This document shows positions 1 to 7,913 of a stretch of DNA of 17,973 nucleotides, piece by piece. This stretch comes from Halieaceae bacterium UBA3479 (lineage in GTDB: Bacteria; Pseudomonadota; Gammaproteobacteria; Pseudomonadales; Halieaceae): positions 1 through 17,973 of the forward strand of contig DFQW01000111.1 in NCBI GenBank assembly GCA_002377985.1. Reading direction: 5' to 3'. The position numbers and the translations under genes are program-made. The notes below the pieces were generated by a model that worked only from the letters and a program-made list of their open reading frames with translations, was not told the DNA's origin and made no database searches. Within the stretch, counting starts at the first letter, position 1, and the number at the start of each line of letters is the position of its first letter.

Positions 1-33
1 GGGCAAGGGCAGGGTTATGGGTATGGGCACGGG
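1..33 (+). repeat. G-rich hexamer-like repeat, G-quadruplex motif
   Basis: Six runs of GGG (starting at 1, 7, 12, 19, 25 and 31) are separated by loops of 2-4 bases, which meets the usual G3+N1-7 quadruplex pattern. It lies 34-66 bases upstream of the first gene's ATG and looks like an imperfect hexanucleotide repeat. No frame through it can be assigned with certainty. Frame 1 is open and continuous with the following gene (Gly-Xaa dipeptides). Frame 2 stops at 71-73 and frame 3 at 57-59, so it could also be the tail of an upstream gene cut by the window edge. Confidence 0.5.
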
Positions 34-66
34 CGCACACTCCGCAGAGCCCGGAGTGAGCTCAGC

Positions 67-1029
67 ATGGTGAGGTTTGAACCTCAACCCGTTACCGACC
101 AGCAGCACCATGGTGATGCGGCTTTTCCGTTGGTATTGGTAGCCGAGGGAGCGGTGTCGCCGCAGGATCTACGCGCCCAGTCTGCTGCGCTCATGGAGCA
201 ACTGGCGATCCACGGTGCCATCCTGTTTCGCGGCTGTGGGGTAACGGATGCGCAGGGCTTCGATGATTTCGTCGCTGGTTTTGGCCTACCCAACTTTCCC
301 TACAAAGAGTCGCTGTCGAACGCGGTGCGGTACAACCGCACGCCGCGGGTCTTTACTGCCAACGAGGCGCCGCGGAATGTAGAAATTTTTCTTCATCATG
401 AGATGGCACAAACGCCGTACTTCCCGAGTCACTTGTTTTTCTTTTGTGAGCAGGCCGCTGCATCGGGCGGTGCGACCCCGCTGTGCCGTTCGGATGCGTT
501 ACTCAAGCAGCTTGAAGACCAACTGCCCGATTTTGTGCGCCGCTGCAGGGAACGTGGCGCGCGCTATTCGCTCACCATGCCGGCGGAGGCCGACGCCACT
601 TCGGGGCAAGGCAGAAGTTGGCGCCAGACGCTCAATGTCGACACGAAAGACGCCGCGGAGGCGCGCTTGGCAACGCTCGAGTATGACTGGCAGTGGTTAC
701 CCGACGACGCAATCCGCACCACCACGCCAGCCTTGTCGCTCATCCGACACGCGCCCTCAGGCAACGAGGTCTTCTTCAATCAGCTGATTGCTGCGTTTTG
801 CGGCTGGCAAGATCAGCGCAACGAGGGCACCCGCTCGGTCACCTACGGCGATGGCCAAGCTTTTGACGACGCCGATGTGCAAGCGGCGGTCAAGATCGCC
901 TACGAACTGGTATTTGATTTGCCGTGGGAGTCTGGCGACGTGGCGTTGATCGACAACTACCAGGTCATGCATGGCCGCCGCCCGTTCTCGGGTCAGCGCA
1001 GTGTGCTCGCATCATTGTGTCGTGCATGA
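67..1029 (+). CDS. TauD/SyrP-like Fe(II)/2-oxoglutarate-dependent oxygenase
   Basis: 320 aa cytoplasmic protein of the TauD/TfdA superfamily, closest in feel to the SyrP-like branch. These enzymes couple decarboxylation of 2-oxoglutarate to hydroxylation of a small substrate. The iron facial triad is visible as H110-x-E112 in the FLHHEMAQTP stretch and the distal H302 in the MHGRRPFSG segment near the C-terminus, with R311 as the likely 2-oxoglutarate-binding arginine. The HxE rather than HxD form is typical of SyrP-like members. The ATG at 67 has GGAG at 53-56 (10-base spacing). The frame stays open to the left edge, so a longer N-terminus cannot be excluded. Its substrate is not readable from sequence. 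Next to a BCCT transporter, and with two other 2OG oxygenases in the window, a quaternary ammonium substrate is a reasonable guess only. Confidence 0.85.
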   Translation: MVRFEPQPVTDQQHHGDAAFPLVLVAEGAVSPQDLRAQSAALMEQLAIHGAILFRGCGVTDAQGFDDFVAGFGLPNFPYKESLSNAVRYNRTPRVFTANEAPRNVEIFLHHEMAQTPYFPSHLFFFCEQAAASGGATPLCRSDALLKQLEDQLPDFVRRCRERGARYSLTMPAEADATSGQGRSWRQTLNVDTKDAAEARLATLEYDWQWLPDDAIRTTTPALSLIRHAPSGNEVFFNQLIAAFCGWQDQRNEGTRSVTYGDGQAFDDADVQAAVKIAYELVFDLPWESGDVALIDNYQVMHGRRPFSGQRSVLASLCRA

Positions 1030-1054
1030 CGATTGCCTGAGTTTGTCGCTGTGA

Positions 1055-1084
1055 GACAGGTCGTATGCCAGCGGCGTGTATACT
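1055..1084 (+). promoter_or_regulatory. Possible sigma70 promoter for the BCCT gene
   Basis: TATACT at 1079-1084 matches the -10 consensus at 5 of 6 positions and lies 38 bases upstream of the AAGGA ribosome site of the transporter gene. The best -35 partner, GACAGG at 1055-1060 with an 18-base spacer, is poor, so this is only a candidate. It would let the transporter be expressed independently of the upstream oxygenase. Confidence 0.3.
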
Positions 1085-1127
1085 CTGGATGGTCTCTGGT
1101 GAGTCGCCAAATAAAAAAGGAATGCGG

Positions 1128-2627
1128 TTGTCCCAACAAGTCGACAAAGTGAATTTTGGTCTGACGGTCTCAGTGCTGTTGGGTCTGTCTGTCCCGCTGC
1201 TGGTATTCCCGAGCGAGATGGCTTCACTCCTTGCAGTCGCTTACGCATGGATTGCAGACACCTTTGGCTGGTTTTACATCCTGACCGGTGCCGCCACCTT
1301 TGCCGTAGTCCTTTATATCGGCTTCAGCCGTTATGGCGCTGTGCGACTCGGTTCGGAAAGTCCGGAATTTCCTACACTGAGCTGGGTGGGTATGCTCTTT
1401 GCGGCAGGCATCGGTTCGGGGATGCTGTATTGGAGCGCTATTGAGTGGGCCTATTACGTGCAGGCGCCACCCTTTGGCGCGGAGCCCTTTTCCCCCAAAG
1501 CGTATGACTGGGCGTCTACCTATGGGTTACACCACTGGGGCTTTGTCGCCTGGGCTTTTTATTGCCTGCCCACCATGGCGATTGCCTACCCTTTTTACGT
1601 GAGAAAAGTACCACGCCTCAAGTACAGCAATTCGGCTGAATATTGGCTCAGAGGTAAAGAAGCGTCCTGGCCAGCAAGGCTGATGGATAGCTTCTTCATG
1701 ATTGCGCTAATCGGCGGAGCGGGCAGCTCTCTGGGGTTTTCAACACCCTTGATCGCGGCCCTGATCGCGCGGTTGACCGGTCTGCCAGAGGGATTTGCTC
1801 TCGAGGTGGCGGTGGTCGGCGTCTGCGTTTTTCTGTTTTCCCTCAGCGTTTGGCTGGGCTTGGGCCGCGGTATCCGGCGACTCAGCGACCTCAATTTTGT
1901 GCTCGCCATGGTGTTTTTGCTGTTTGTATTGTTTGCGGGCGACACGCTTTTTTTGTTGCGCATGGCAGTCAACTCTGTCGGGCATCTGCTGCAGAACACG
2001 CTGGCCATGACTTTTTGGACCGACCCCATCGCCGATACGGGGTTTGTGGCTGACTGGACAATTTTTTACTGGGCATGGTGGATAGGTTATGGCCCTTTTG
2101 TGGGTATTTTTGTCACTCGCATCTCTCGTGGCAGAACATTGAGAGAAGTTGTTTTCGGCATGCTCCTGCTGGGCTCCTTGGGGGTCTGGTTATTTTTCTT
2201 CGTACTGGGGAACCATTCTTTGGGTCTGCAAGTGACCGGACAGGTCGATGTTGTGGCGATCATGAATGCTGAGGGGGGCAATGCGGCGATCGTAGCGGGT
2301 CTCGATGTTTTGCCGCTGGCGACGGTGGCCATCGCCCTGTTTTGCATCGTTGCCATGATTTTTGTCGCGACAACCTACGACAGCGCGTCCTATACCCTTG
2401 CAGCAACCGCCTCGATTGAGATGTCGGCGTCGGAAGATCCCGCGCGTTGGCACCGTGTCTTTTGGGCGCTTGCGCTGGGTATTTTACCAATTGGGCTCAT
2501 GTACGCGGGCGGTATCAGGGAGGCGCAGACGGCGACATTGGTAGTCTCCCTGCCACTGACGTTCACGTTTTGGATCTCGGGTGCGGCATTGCTTAAGTCA
2601 TTGCGCGAGGACCACCCTCCGCGCTAA
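1128..2627 (+). CDS. BCCT family carrier, CaiT-like (betaine/carnitine/choline transporter)
   Basis: Inner-membrane carrier of the betaine/carnitine/choline family, 499 aa from the chosen start, with about 12 hydrophobic segments. The family signature WTIFYWAWW is at about residues 310-318, followed by the conserved ISRGRT loop. The SRYGAVRLG motif precedes the third segment. The unwound-helix region reads GIGSGMLYWSAIEWAYY, with the E-W-A-Y-Y seen in carnitine-type CaiT rather than the G-M-G-I-G and T-E-P of BetP, as far as I recall those sequences. I favour TTG at 1128 because AAGGA (1117-1121) sits 6 bases before it but directly abuts the ATG at 1122; a further ATG at 1065 has no support. 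No long osmosensory C-terminal tail is present. Carnitine or gamma-butyrobetaine is the likely cargo given the carnitine genes downstream; whether it works by sodium symport or exchange is not decided by sequence. Confidence 0.93.
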   Translation: MSQQVDKVNFGLTVSVLLGLSVPLLVFPSEMASLLAVAYAWIADTFGWFYILTGAATFAVVLYIGFSRYGAVRLGSESPEFPTLSWVGMLFAAGIGSGMLYWSAIEWAYYVQAPPFGAEPFSPKAYDWASTYGLHHWGFVAWAFYCLPTMAIAYPFYVRKVPRLKYSNSAEYWLRGKEASWPARLMDSFFMIALIGGAGSSLGFSTPLIAALIARLTGLPEGFALEVAVVGVCVFLFSLSVWLGLGRGIRRLSDLNFVLAMVFLLFVLFAGDTLFLLRMAVNSVGHLLQNTLAMTFWTDPIADTGFVADWTIFYWAWWIGYGPFVGIFVTRISRGRTLREVVFGMLLLGSLGVWLFFFVLGNHSLGLQVTGQVDVVAIMNAEGGNAAIVAGLDVLPLATVAIALFCIVAMIFVATTYDSASYTLAATASIEMSASEDPARWHRVFWALALGILPIGLMYAGGIREAQTATLVVSLPLTFTFWISGAALLKSLREDHPPR

Positions 2628-2660
2628 AACGGCATACCGGCGCCACACACCCACAGCGTG

Positions 2661-2675
2661 CGCTAATGGTTAGCG
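2661..2675. repeat. Perfect inverted repeat upstream of the SDR operon
   Basis: CGCTAA-TGG-TTAGCG is a perfect 6-bp inverted repeat, extendable by a G-T, a T-G and a G-C pair on each side. It lies in the 136-base gap between the BCCT stop and the SDR start. No T-run follows, so an operator or weak hairpin is more likely than an intrinsic terminator. Confidence 0.35.
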
Positions 2676-2735
2676 TGCCCCACAACGCTCAGATTCATCG
2701 CGGCGCGGGAGGGTGGTATCACCTGTATTGAGGTC

Positions 2736-2750
2736 ACCCGGGGTCCGGGT
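2736..2750. repeat. Hairpin just upstream of the SDR ribosome site
   Basis: ACCCGG-GGT-CCGGGT forms a 6-bp GC-rich stem with a 3-base loop. It ends immediately before the GAGGG ribosome-binding site (2752-2756) of the SDR gene. In RNA it could affect translation initiation, but chance formation in a GC-rich gap is equally plausible. Confidence 0.25.
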
Positions 2751-2763
2751 CGAGGGCGAATGA

Positions 2764-3546
2764 ATGACTGATCAACCCACTGCCGTTATTTCTGCCGGTG
2801 CATCCGGTATCGGTTTGGTCTGCGCCCGCGCCCTGTCGAGAGAGGGTTATCGCGTATTAACGCTCGACATTGATGCTCACGCCGTCGCGGCATATGAATC
2901 CGAATTTGGTAACGGCACTGCGCTGCTTTGCGATGTCTCAGACGCGGCGCAGGTCGAGGCCGCCTGGAGCAAACTGATGGCGTCTTCAAACCGGGTCGAT
3001 CTGCTGATGAATAACGCGGGTATTGCCGGGCCGCAGCAGCCAGTTGAGGAGATAGCCGTCGAGGCCTGGCAGCAAACAATTAATACCGACCTCGGCAGTA
3101 TGTTTTTTCTTACCCGCCTGGCCATTCCCGCTATGAAATCAAGGCGCAGCGGACTTATTCTCAACATGTCCTCGAGCGCTGGGCGCTATGGATGCCCAAA
3201 TCGATCACCTTATGTCGCAGCGAAATGGGCTGCGATTGGCCTTGCCCAGACTTGGGCCATGGAGTTGGGGCCCTGGAATATTCGAGTCAACGCGCTTTGC
3301 CCCGGCAGCGTGGGGGGTGAGCGTATAGAGCGCGTTATTCACAAGGATGCCGAGGAACGTGGCGTTGACCCTGACGCGATTCGTACTATCTACCAGCGTC
3401 AGAGCTCACTCCGAGCCTTCGCCAGTGCAGAGGATATCGCCGCCATGGTCTGTTTTCTTGCGGGGCCGGGCGGGCGCATGATCTCGGGCCAAACCATTGG
3501 CATCGATGGGCACACAGAGAGCCTTGCTAACTGGCTGGATGACTAG
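2764..3546 (+). CDS. SDR family NAD(P)-dependent oxidoreductase
   Basis: 260 aa classical short-chain dehydrogenase. The N-terminal nucleotide-binding turn is SAGASGIG (residues 10-17, with Ser in place of the usual Thr). NNAG is at 83-86, the catalytic serine lies in the NMSSSAG segment (about 137/138), and Y150 and K154 form the YxxxK pair. D35/D37 at the end of strand beta-2 favour NAD over NADP by the usual family rule. GAGG at 2752-2755 is spaced 8 bases from the ATG. It is the first gene of a three-gene operon, ending 10 bases before the MDR gene. The substrate is unknown. D-carnitine dehydrogenase is reported to be an SDR enzyme, so a role on D-carnitine or another hydroxy-betaine is possible from context, but many other alcohols fit equally. 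Confidence 0.9.
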   Translation: MTDQPTAVISAGASGIGLVCARALSREGYRVLTLDIDAHAVAAYESEFGNGTALLCDVSDAAQVEAAWSKLMASSNRVDLLMNNAGIAGPQQPVEEIAVEAWQQTINTDLGSMFFLTRLAIPAMKSRRSGLILNMSSSAGRYGCPNRSPYVAAKWAAIGLAQTWAMELGPWNIRVNALCPGSVGGERIERVIHKDAEERGVDPDAIRTIYQRQSSLRAFASAEDIAAMVCFLAGPGGRMISGQTIGIDGHTESLANWLDD

Positions 3547-3556
3547 GGGCGCGCTG

Positions 3557-4540
3557 ATGAAGGCAGTTTGGTTTGAGCGGTTTGGCGCGGCGGCGGAGGT
3601 ACTGGAAATCGGTGACTGGCCGACGCCTGAACCCGGCCCCGGTGAGGTGCTGGTCGCACTGCAGACAACCGGGGTCAACCCTTCCGACGTGAAAAAGCGA
3701 GCGGGGGCGTTTCCGAATTTGCTCGATGACGGTCCGGTCATCCCCCACAGCGATGGTGCGGGCATCATTACTGAGGTCGGTCCGGGTGTTCCTGTCAGCC
3801 GCGTCGGTGAGCGGGTGTTTGTGTATCAGGCCCAATACGCGCGCCAGCTGGGTACCGCCGCGGAATGTGTCGCCATAGACACTGCACGTGCGCCGTTGCT
3901 GCCCGAGAACACCGCGTTTGAGGCGGGGGCGTGTATCGGTATCCCGATAATGACCGCCCATCGCTGTGTGTTTGCCGATGGCCCGGTTGCCGATCAGTGG
4001 ATACTCGTTACGGGCGGTGCCGGAAGAGTGGGACACTATGCGATTCAGTGGGCACACCGGGCCGGTGCCCGGGTGATTGCTACCGCCAGCAACGAGGCGG
4101 ATGCTGCGGCCTGCCGGGAGGTCGGCGCCGAAGCAGTAGTCAATCATCGCGAAGCCGAATGGGGGAAGGCGGTGCTGGATCTGACCGGGGGCCAGAGGAT
4201 CGATCGGGTGATCGATGTGGAGTTCGGCGCCAATCTGCCCGAGCTACTGCACTGCGTGAGGATCGGCGCCACGATTGCGACGTACTCCAGCACCGTGGTG
4301 CCCGAGCCTGCGCTGCCCTTCAGGACCATGATGTTCATGGACCTCACGGTTCGCATGGTCATTGTGTATGCCATGCCAGAGGAGGCCAAGGCGCAGGCGG
4401 TGGCAGATACCCAAGCTGCTCTGACTGAGGGCGCGCTGCAGCATCGCATTGCCGAGACGCTGTCATTTGAGCAGATGGCAAAGGCCCACGAGGTCATTGA
4501 AGAAGGGAGCGTGCGCGGATGCGTTGTCGTGACGATTTAG
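3557..4540 (+). CDS. Zinc-free MDR oxidoreductase (quinone oxidoreductase-like)
   Basis: 327 aa medium-chain dehydrogenase/reductase of the NADPH:quinone reductase type. The N-terminal GroES-like domain (about 1-120) has NPSDVKKR where zinc alcohol dehydrogenases carry the catalytic cysteine, so no catalytic zinc is expected; no structural four-cysteine lobe is present. The Rossmann domain has VTGGAGRVG (151-159), followed by ARVIATAS. The start at 3557 is chosen because AGGGG at 3545-3549 lies 7 bases upstream and the protein then begins MKAVWFERFG, the standard family opening. A longer open frame from 3497 overlaps the SDR gene and is rejected. It probably reduces an enal, enone or quinone. 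Its link to quaternary-amine metabolism is only through operon position. Confidence 0.9.
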   Translation: MKAVWFERFGAAAEVLEIGDWPTPEPGPGEVLVALQTTGVNPSDVKKRAGAFPNLLDDGPVIPHSDGAGIITEVGPGVPVSRVGERVFVYQAQYARQLGTAAECVAIDTARAPLLPENTAFEAGACIGIPIMTAHRCVFADGPVADQWILVTGGAGRVGHYAIQWAHRAGARVIATASNEADAAACREVGAEAVVNHREAEWGKAVLDLTGGQRIDRVIDVEFGANLPELLHCVRIGATIATYSSTVVPEPALPFRTMMFMDLTVRMVIVYAMPEEAKAQAVADTQAALTEGALQHRIAETLSFEQMAKAHEVIEEGSVRGCVVVTI

Positions 4541-6108
4541 TTTTCGGGTCAAGTCGCTGTGTGCGCGCGCTGCTGGCTGGCATGTTGACGGTATCGGGCA
4601 TACTGGGTCTTGCCGGTTGCGGGACGGAGCCGGGCTCACCCTCGGTACAACTGGGTAACACCGTCGTTACCGGAGTTAGCGAGGCTAACGGTATCGCCGC
4701 GTTCCTTGGGTTACCGTTTGCCGCCCCGCCGGTTGGCGAGCTGAGATGGGGTAAGCCTCAGCGCTGGCAACCCGACGGCATGCCAATCGACGGCACCCAG
4801 TTTGCGCCCGCCTGCATGCAGACCAGCAGTGGCGTTGATTGGTATCGCGGCATGATGGCGCGGGTCGGCATTGACCCCAATCTCATGGTTGCACCCGAGT
4901 ATTCCGAAGATTGCCTGTACCTCAACGTGTGGACCGATCTAGAGGCTGAGGCACCCTTGCCGGTAATGATCTACATCCACGGCGGATCCAACACGGGGGG
5001 CTGGAGTTATGAACCCAACTACCACGGGGAGAAGCTCGCCCAGCAGGGCATGATCGTCGTCACCGTGGCGTACCGGTTGGGTGTATTTGGCTGGCTGAGT
5101 CATCCTGATATGCACATCAAGAATCCGGCACTGCATGACCTCGCAGCGAGTCTTGCCTGGGTGCATGAACACATTGCGGCTTTTGGCGGTGACCCATCGC
5201 GAATCACGATTGTCGGGGAGTCAGCGGGTGCCGACAACGCCATACATTTGGCCATTTCGCCTTTGAGTCAGGGCCGGGCCACGCGCCTGATTCATCAGAG
5301 TGGCGGGTGGTCCTTTGACGAAGACCCCGATACTGCCGAGGCCGAGCGTCGTGGTCTCGTACTGCAGGAGTTGCTCGTTGGCGAGGAGGGTTCCTTTGCT
5401 GCGTTAAAGGCAATTGCTGCCGAGGAGATTCTGGCCGCGGTGCCCGAGGTCTACGGCGGTTTTTACTTCGACCCAGTCGTTGATCCCGAGAGCCTGCCCG
5501 ATACCTTGCCGCAACTGTCCGAATCGGGTCGACTCCCGGTGCTTGAGATGATTATTGGCACCAATTTGAACGAGGCACTGATGTACGTGCCCGAGGGCGC
5601 GACCCCGGACAGTTACTTTGGTGGTCGACTCAGCCAAAGCACGATCGAGGCGATATTTGCCGAACTACCATCCGATATGCCGCTCGTGGATCAGATTGAT
5701 CGCGTGGGTACGGGGATTGAGTATTTGTGCCCGTCATTGGGGTTGGCCTCAACAGTCGATGAGGTCGGTGGCCGGGCATGGGTGTATCGATTTGACCGGG
5801 TGCGTCCGGGTTTTGATGCCATTGGCGCCTATCACGGTGCAGAGCTCCCCTACATGTTTGACCAACACGACGCTTGGCTACCTCAGGAAGATACTGACCA
5901 GCACATTACCCGCGATATGGTGGCCCACTGGAGCGCCTTTGTGCGCGCGGGTGATCCGTCCACCGAAGCCGCGCCTGCGTGGCCGCAATGGCGCACTGGT
6001 GTCGGGCAGATGCTTCGCTACGGTGACCAGACTCTGGCGGGCGCTCATCCCGACGCGACGTATTGTGATCGGCTGCGCGACCACTACCTGTCGAACACGA
6101 ATAGCTGA
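4519..6108 (+). CDS. Type-B carboxylesterase, predicted lipoprotein
   Basis: 529 aa alpha/beta hydrolase of the type-B carboxylesterase (cholinesterase-like) family. A lipoprotein signal ends at LGLAGC (Cys34), so the enzyme should be anchored to a membrane facing the periplasm or outside. The family signature EDCLYLNVW is at 130-138, the oxyanion-hole HGG at 154-156, and the nucleophile Ser235 in GESAGAD. The triad partners are E352 in GTNLNEA and H439 in AYHGAELPY, giving a complete active site. The ATG at 4519 overlaps the MDR gene by 22 bases and has AAGGGAG at 4503-4509; GTG at 4561 is an alternative that keeps the signal peptide. It hydrolyses a carboxylic ester. The gene set makes acylcarnitines or acylcholines attractive substrates, but this is inference. 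Confidence 0.93.
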   Translation: MRCRDDLVFGSSRCVRALLAGMLTVSGILGLAGCGTEPGSPSVQLGNTVVTGVSEANGIAAFLGLPFAAPPVGELRWGKPQRWQPDGMPIDGTQFAPACMQTSSGVDWYRGMMARVGIDPNLMVAPEYSEDCLYLNVWTDLEAEAPLPVMIYIHGGSNTGGWSYEPNYHGEKLAQQGMIVVTVAYRLGVFGWLSHPDMHIKNPALHDLAASLAWVHEHIAAFGGDPSRITIVGESAGADNAIHLAISPLSQGRATRLIHQSGGWSFDEDPDTAEAERRGLVLQELLVGEEGSFAALKAIAAEEILAAVPEVYGGFYFDPVVDPESLPDTLPQLSESGRLPVLEMIIGTNLNEALMYVPEGATPDSYFGGRLSQSTIEAIFAELPSDMPLVDQIDRVGTGIEYLCPSLGLASTVDEVGGRAWVYRFDRVRPGFDAIGAYHGAELPYMFDQHDAWLPQEDTDQHITRDMVAHWSAFVRAGDPSTEAAPAWPQWRTGVGQMLRYGDQTLAGAHPDATYCDRLRDHYLSNTNS

Positions 6109-6132
6109 TCGATACGATCGCGGTGGGAAACG

Positions 6133-6158
6133 CCTCAGGCTGCGTCGCGAAGCCGAGG
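6133..6158. terminator. Hairpin between convergent genes
   Basis: CCTC-a-GGCT pairs with AGCC-GAGG across a 9-base loop, giving an 8-bp stem with one bulged A, in the 59-base gap between the esterase and M20 stops. No T-run follows directly, so it is a weak bidirectional terminator candidate. Confidence 0.3.
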
Positions 6159-6167
6159 GTCCCGGCG

Positions 6168-7583
6168 CTAGTTTTTGTTGGTTGCCAGCTCGTCCACCAT
6201 TGCCCGCCAGAAGCGCAGCGATTCCGCGATTGACGCGCGCGGTACTCGCTCATTTAATCCGTGCGCAAAACTGTCTTTTGGATTAATAAAAATCCCTGAC
6301 AGGCTGTAGCTGGGAATGCCCGCCGCGCGGAAGTAAGCACCATCTGTGGTCCCAGAGCCCATCTCTGGCACGATCGGCAGGCCCGGATGGATGGGTTCGA
6401 GGGCGGCCCCAATCGCTGCCATGATTTCGGTATTGAAGTCCGAAGCAGGGCTCGACACCGGTACGCCTACTACGCTCCACTCCAAGTTAGAGTCGTCGGC
6501 TGCGCGCTGGAGTTCGCGCATGATTTCGTTAGGGGTATGGCCCGGAAAGATCCTGCAGTTCACCGTTGCTGTCACCGCGCGCGGTAGCGCATTCTCGGCG
6601 TGGCCGCCCGAGAGCATGGTCGGAATACAGGTGGTGCCCAGCGTGCCGACGTACTCGGGCCGAGCCCTTAGCGTGGCGATCGCGTCTTCATCCGAGGGGT
6701 CACTCACCAGCTTCGCCATCGCTTCACCCACTTCATCATCCAGTAGTGGTGCTGTGCGCGCGAAGTAGGTCATGGTGATTTCGCTGGTCTCCACGGGGAA
6801 CTGGTATGCCTCCAGTCGCTGGATGGCGCGGGCCAGATCATAGATGGCATTGTCGGCTCGGGGCATGGAGCTGTGGCCGCCGGGGTTTTTTGCCGTCATG
6901 GAAAAAGTGGCGTAGGTTTTTTCGGCGAACCCCACCTGAAACTGAATCGCTTCTCCGGCGTCATTAAGCACACCGCCGCCGCCATCTACGACAAGGGCAT
7001 ATTCCGCGTCGATCAGCTCGCGATAATCTCGGGTCAGCTGCTGCACGGTTTCCTGCGCTGTCTCCTCGTCACCGGTAAACGCGATAATGAGGTCGCGGTT
7101 GGGCACAAATCCTGACTCTTTAAGCCAGACAAACAAGGTCGTCAGAATTGAGACGTCAAACTTGTTGTCGAGTACGCCGCGGCCATAAAAGAAGGTGTCG
7201 TCCTCCTGCAGCTCGAAGGGATGGCGCAACCAGGCTTCGGGATCAGCAGGTACCACGTCCATATGCGACGACAAAAGGATGGGTTTGCGCCCGCTACTGC
7301 CGTCGCCTGCGTAGCGCACGATCAGTGATGCCGTGTCGTTGTAGGGAACCACTGTCAGTGCGTCAGGAGAAAAGCCGGCCTCAATGAAGACATCCTGCAA
7401 CGTGGCGGCATAGGCGGGTACATTCCCCGCGCCACGCACGGTTTGGCGGCCGATGGCATCACGCAATAATGCAGTCGCGCGCTCGCTGTAATGTGCCACC
7501 GTGTCAGCATCGGCAGCAATGGTGGCGCCGGGTAGGAGCAGGGTAGCCAGCACCCAGCCCAAAAAAGCTTGTCGATAACGCAT
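6168..7583 (-). CDS. Exported M20 family metallopeptidase/amidohydrolase
   Basis: 471 aa with a cleavable signal peptide (about residues 1-23, ending ATIAA), so it acts outside the cytoplasm. It belongs to the M20/ArgE/DapE co-catalytic zinc hydrolases. The visible metal set is H107 in SSHMDVVP, bridging D139 in GRGVLDNK, E173/E174 in TGDEE with E173 the probable general base, D200 in VVDGG, and H441 in SFAHG. H237 in GGHSSMP lies in the dimerisation domain and usually contributes to the partner active site. AGGGTGA precedes the start on the minus strand. It would hydrolyse a peptide or N-acyl amide bond, with substrate unknown. It is convergent with the lipoprotein esterase, so the two outer hydrolases face each other. 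Confidence 0.92.
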   Translation of the reverse strand: MRYRQAFLGWVLATLLLPGATIAADADTVAHYSERATALLRDAIGRQTVRGAGNVPAYAATLQDVFIEAGFSPDALTVVPYNDTASLIVRYAGDGSSGRKPILLSSHMDVVPADPEAWLRHPFELQEDDTFFYGRGVLDNKFDVSILTTLFVWLKESGFVPNRDLIIAFTGDEETAQETVQQLTRDYRELIDAEYALVVDGGGGVLNDAGEAIQFQVGFAEKTYATFSMTAKNPGGHSSMPRADNAIYDLARAIQRLEAYQFPVETSEITMTYFARTAPLLDDEVGEAMAKLVSDPSDEDAIATLRARPEYVGTLGTTCIPTMLSGGHAENALPRAVTATVNCRIFPGHTPNEIMRELQRAADDSNLEWSVVGVPVSSPASDFNTEIMAAIGAALEPIHPGLPIVPEMGSGTTDGAYFRAAGIPSYSLSGIFINPKDSFAHGLNERVPRASIAESLRFWRAMVDELATNKN

Positions 7584-7913
7584 AGAGTCACCCTGTATTG
7601 AGGCTTTGGCGCGCGCCTTGTCGGCCGAGAGTAGGGCGACACTGCGGACGAAGAGTCTGGTGTGTTAACTCGGGATGTCCCCGCGATTTTGCCGCTTATC
7701 TTCGTCTACGTGTTGGCCCGTTTGCAACAATCTGTGCCGCGCTTTTTTAACTCGGCGCACGTTGAGACATTTTGCTTCCTCGCTATTGCCTCTTCGGTTA
7801 CATTTTCGCCCATCAAGGACCCGTCCCGAGCCACCGCTACCGTCGCGATCGGCCCGGTACGAGGGCGTAATAAAGAGAGCCGCCGAGGCTCCTGGACGAG
7901 GCAAGCCAGCGCT
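7584..7913. promoter_or_regulatory. Divergent intergenic region
   Basis: 330 bases separate the minus-strand M20 gene from the plus-strand hydroxylase gene and should hold both promoters. The best plus-strand candidate I can find is TTGCAA (7722-7727) with TTTAAC (7746-7751) at 18-base spacing, 4 of 6 matches each, so it is weak. A GTTAAC palindrome occurs near 7664-7669. An open frame from a GTG at 7662 runs into the hydroxylase frame, but nothing in it looks like protein. I see no small gene or RNA here. Confidence 0.4.

Noticed and set aside
3527..4147. 206-codon minus-strand frame opposite the MDR gene
   Set aside because: Shadow of a gene with clear MDR motifs; no recognisable features of its own.
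5618..6286. 222-codon plus-strand frame overlapping the esterase 3' end
   Set aside because: Different frame inside the esterase, which keeps its catalytic Glu and His throughout the region; Arg/Trp-rich composition suggests non-coding.
2722..7601. The 12-mer CCTGTATTGAGG found at 2722-2733 and again at about 7590-7601, both upstream of genes
   Set aside because: Shared 12-mers are expected by chance in 18 kb. The second copy is explained by the minus-strand leader and ribosome site of the M20 gene, and orientations relative to the genes differ.
7662..7913. 84-codon N-terminal extension of the hydroxylase from GTG 7662
   Set aside because: Family similarity starts only after the Met at 7914 and the extension has no motif or good ribosome site; the region is better read as a divergent promoter region.
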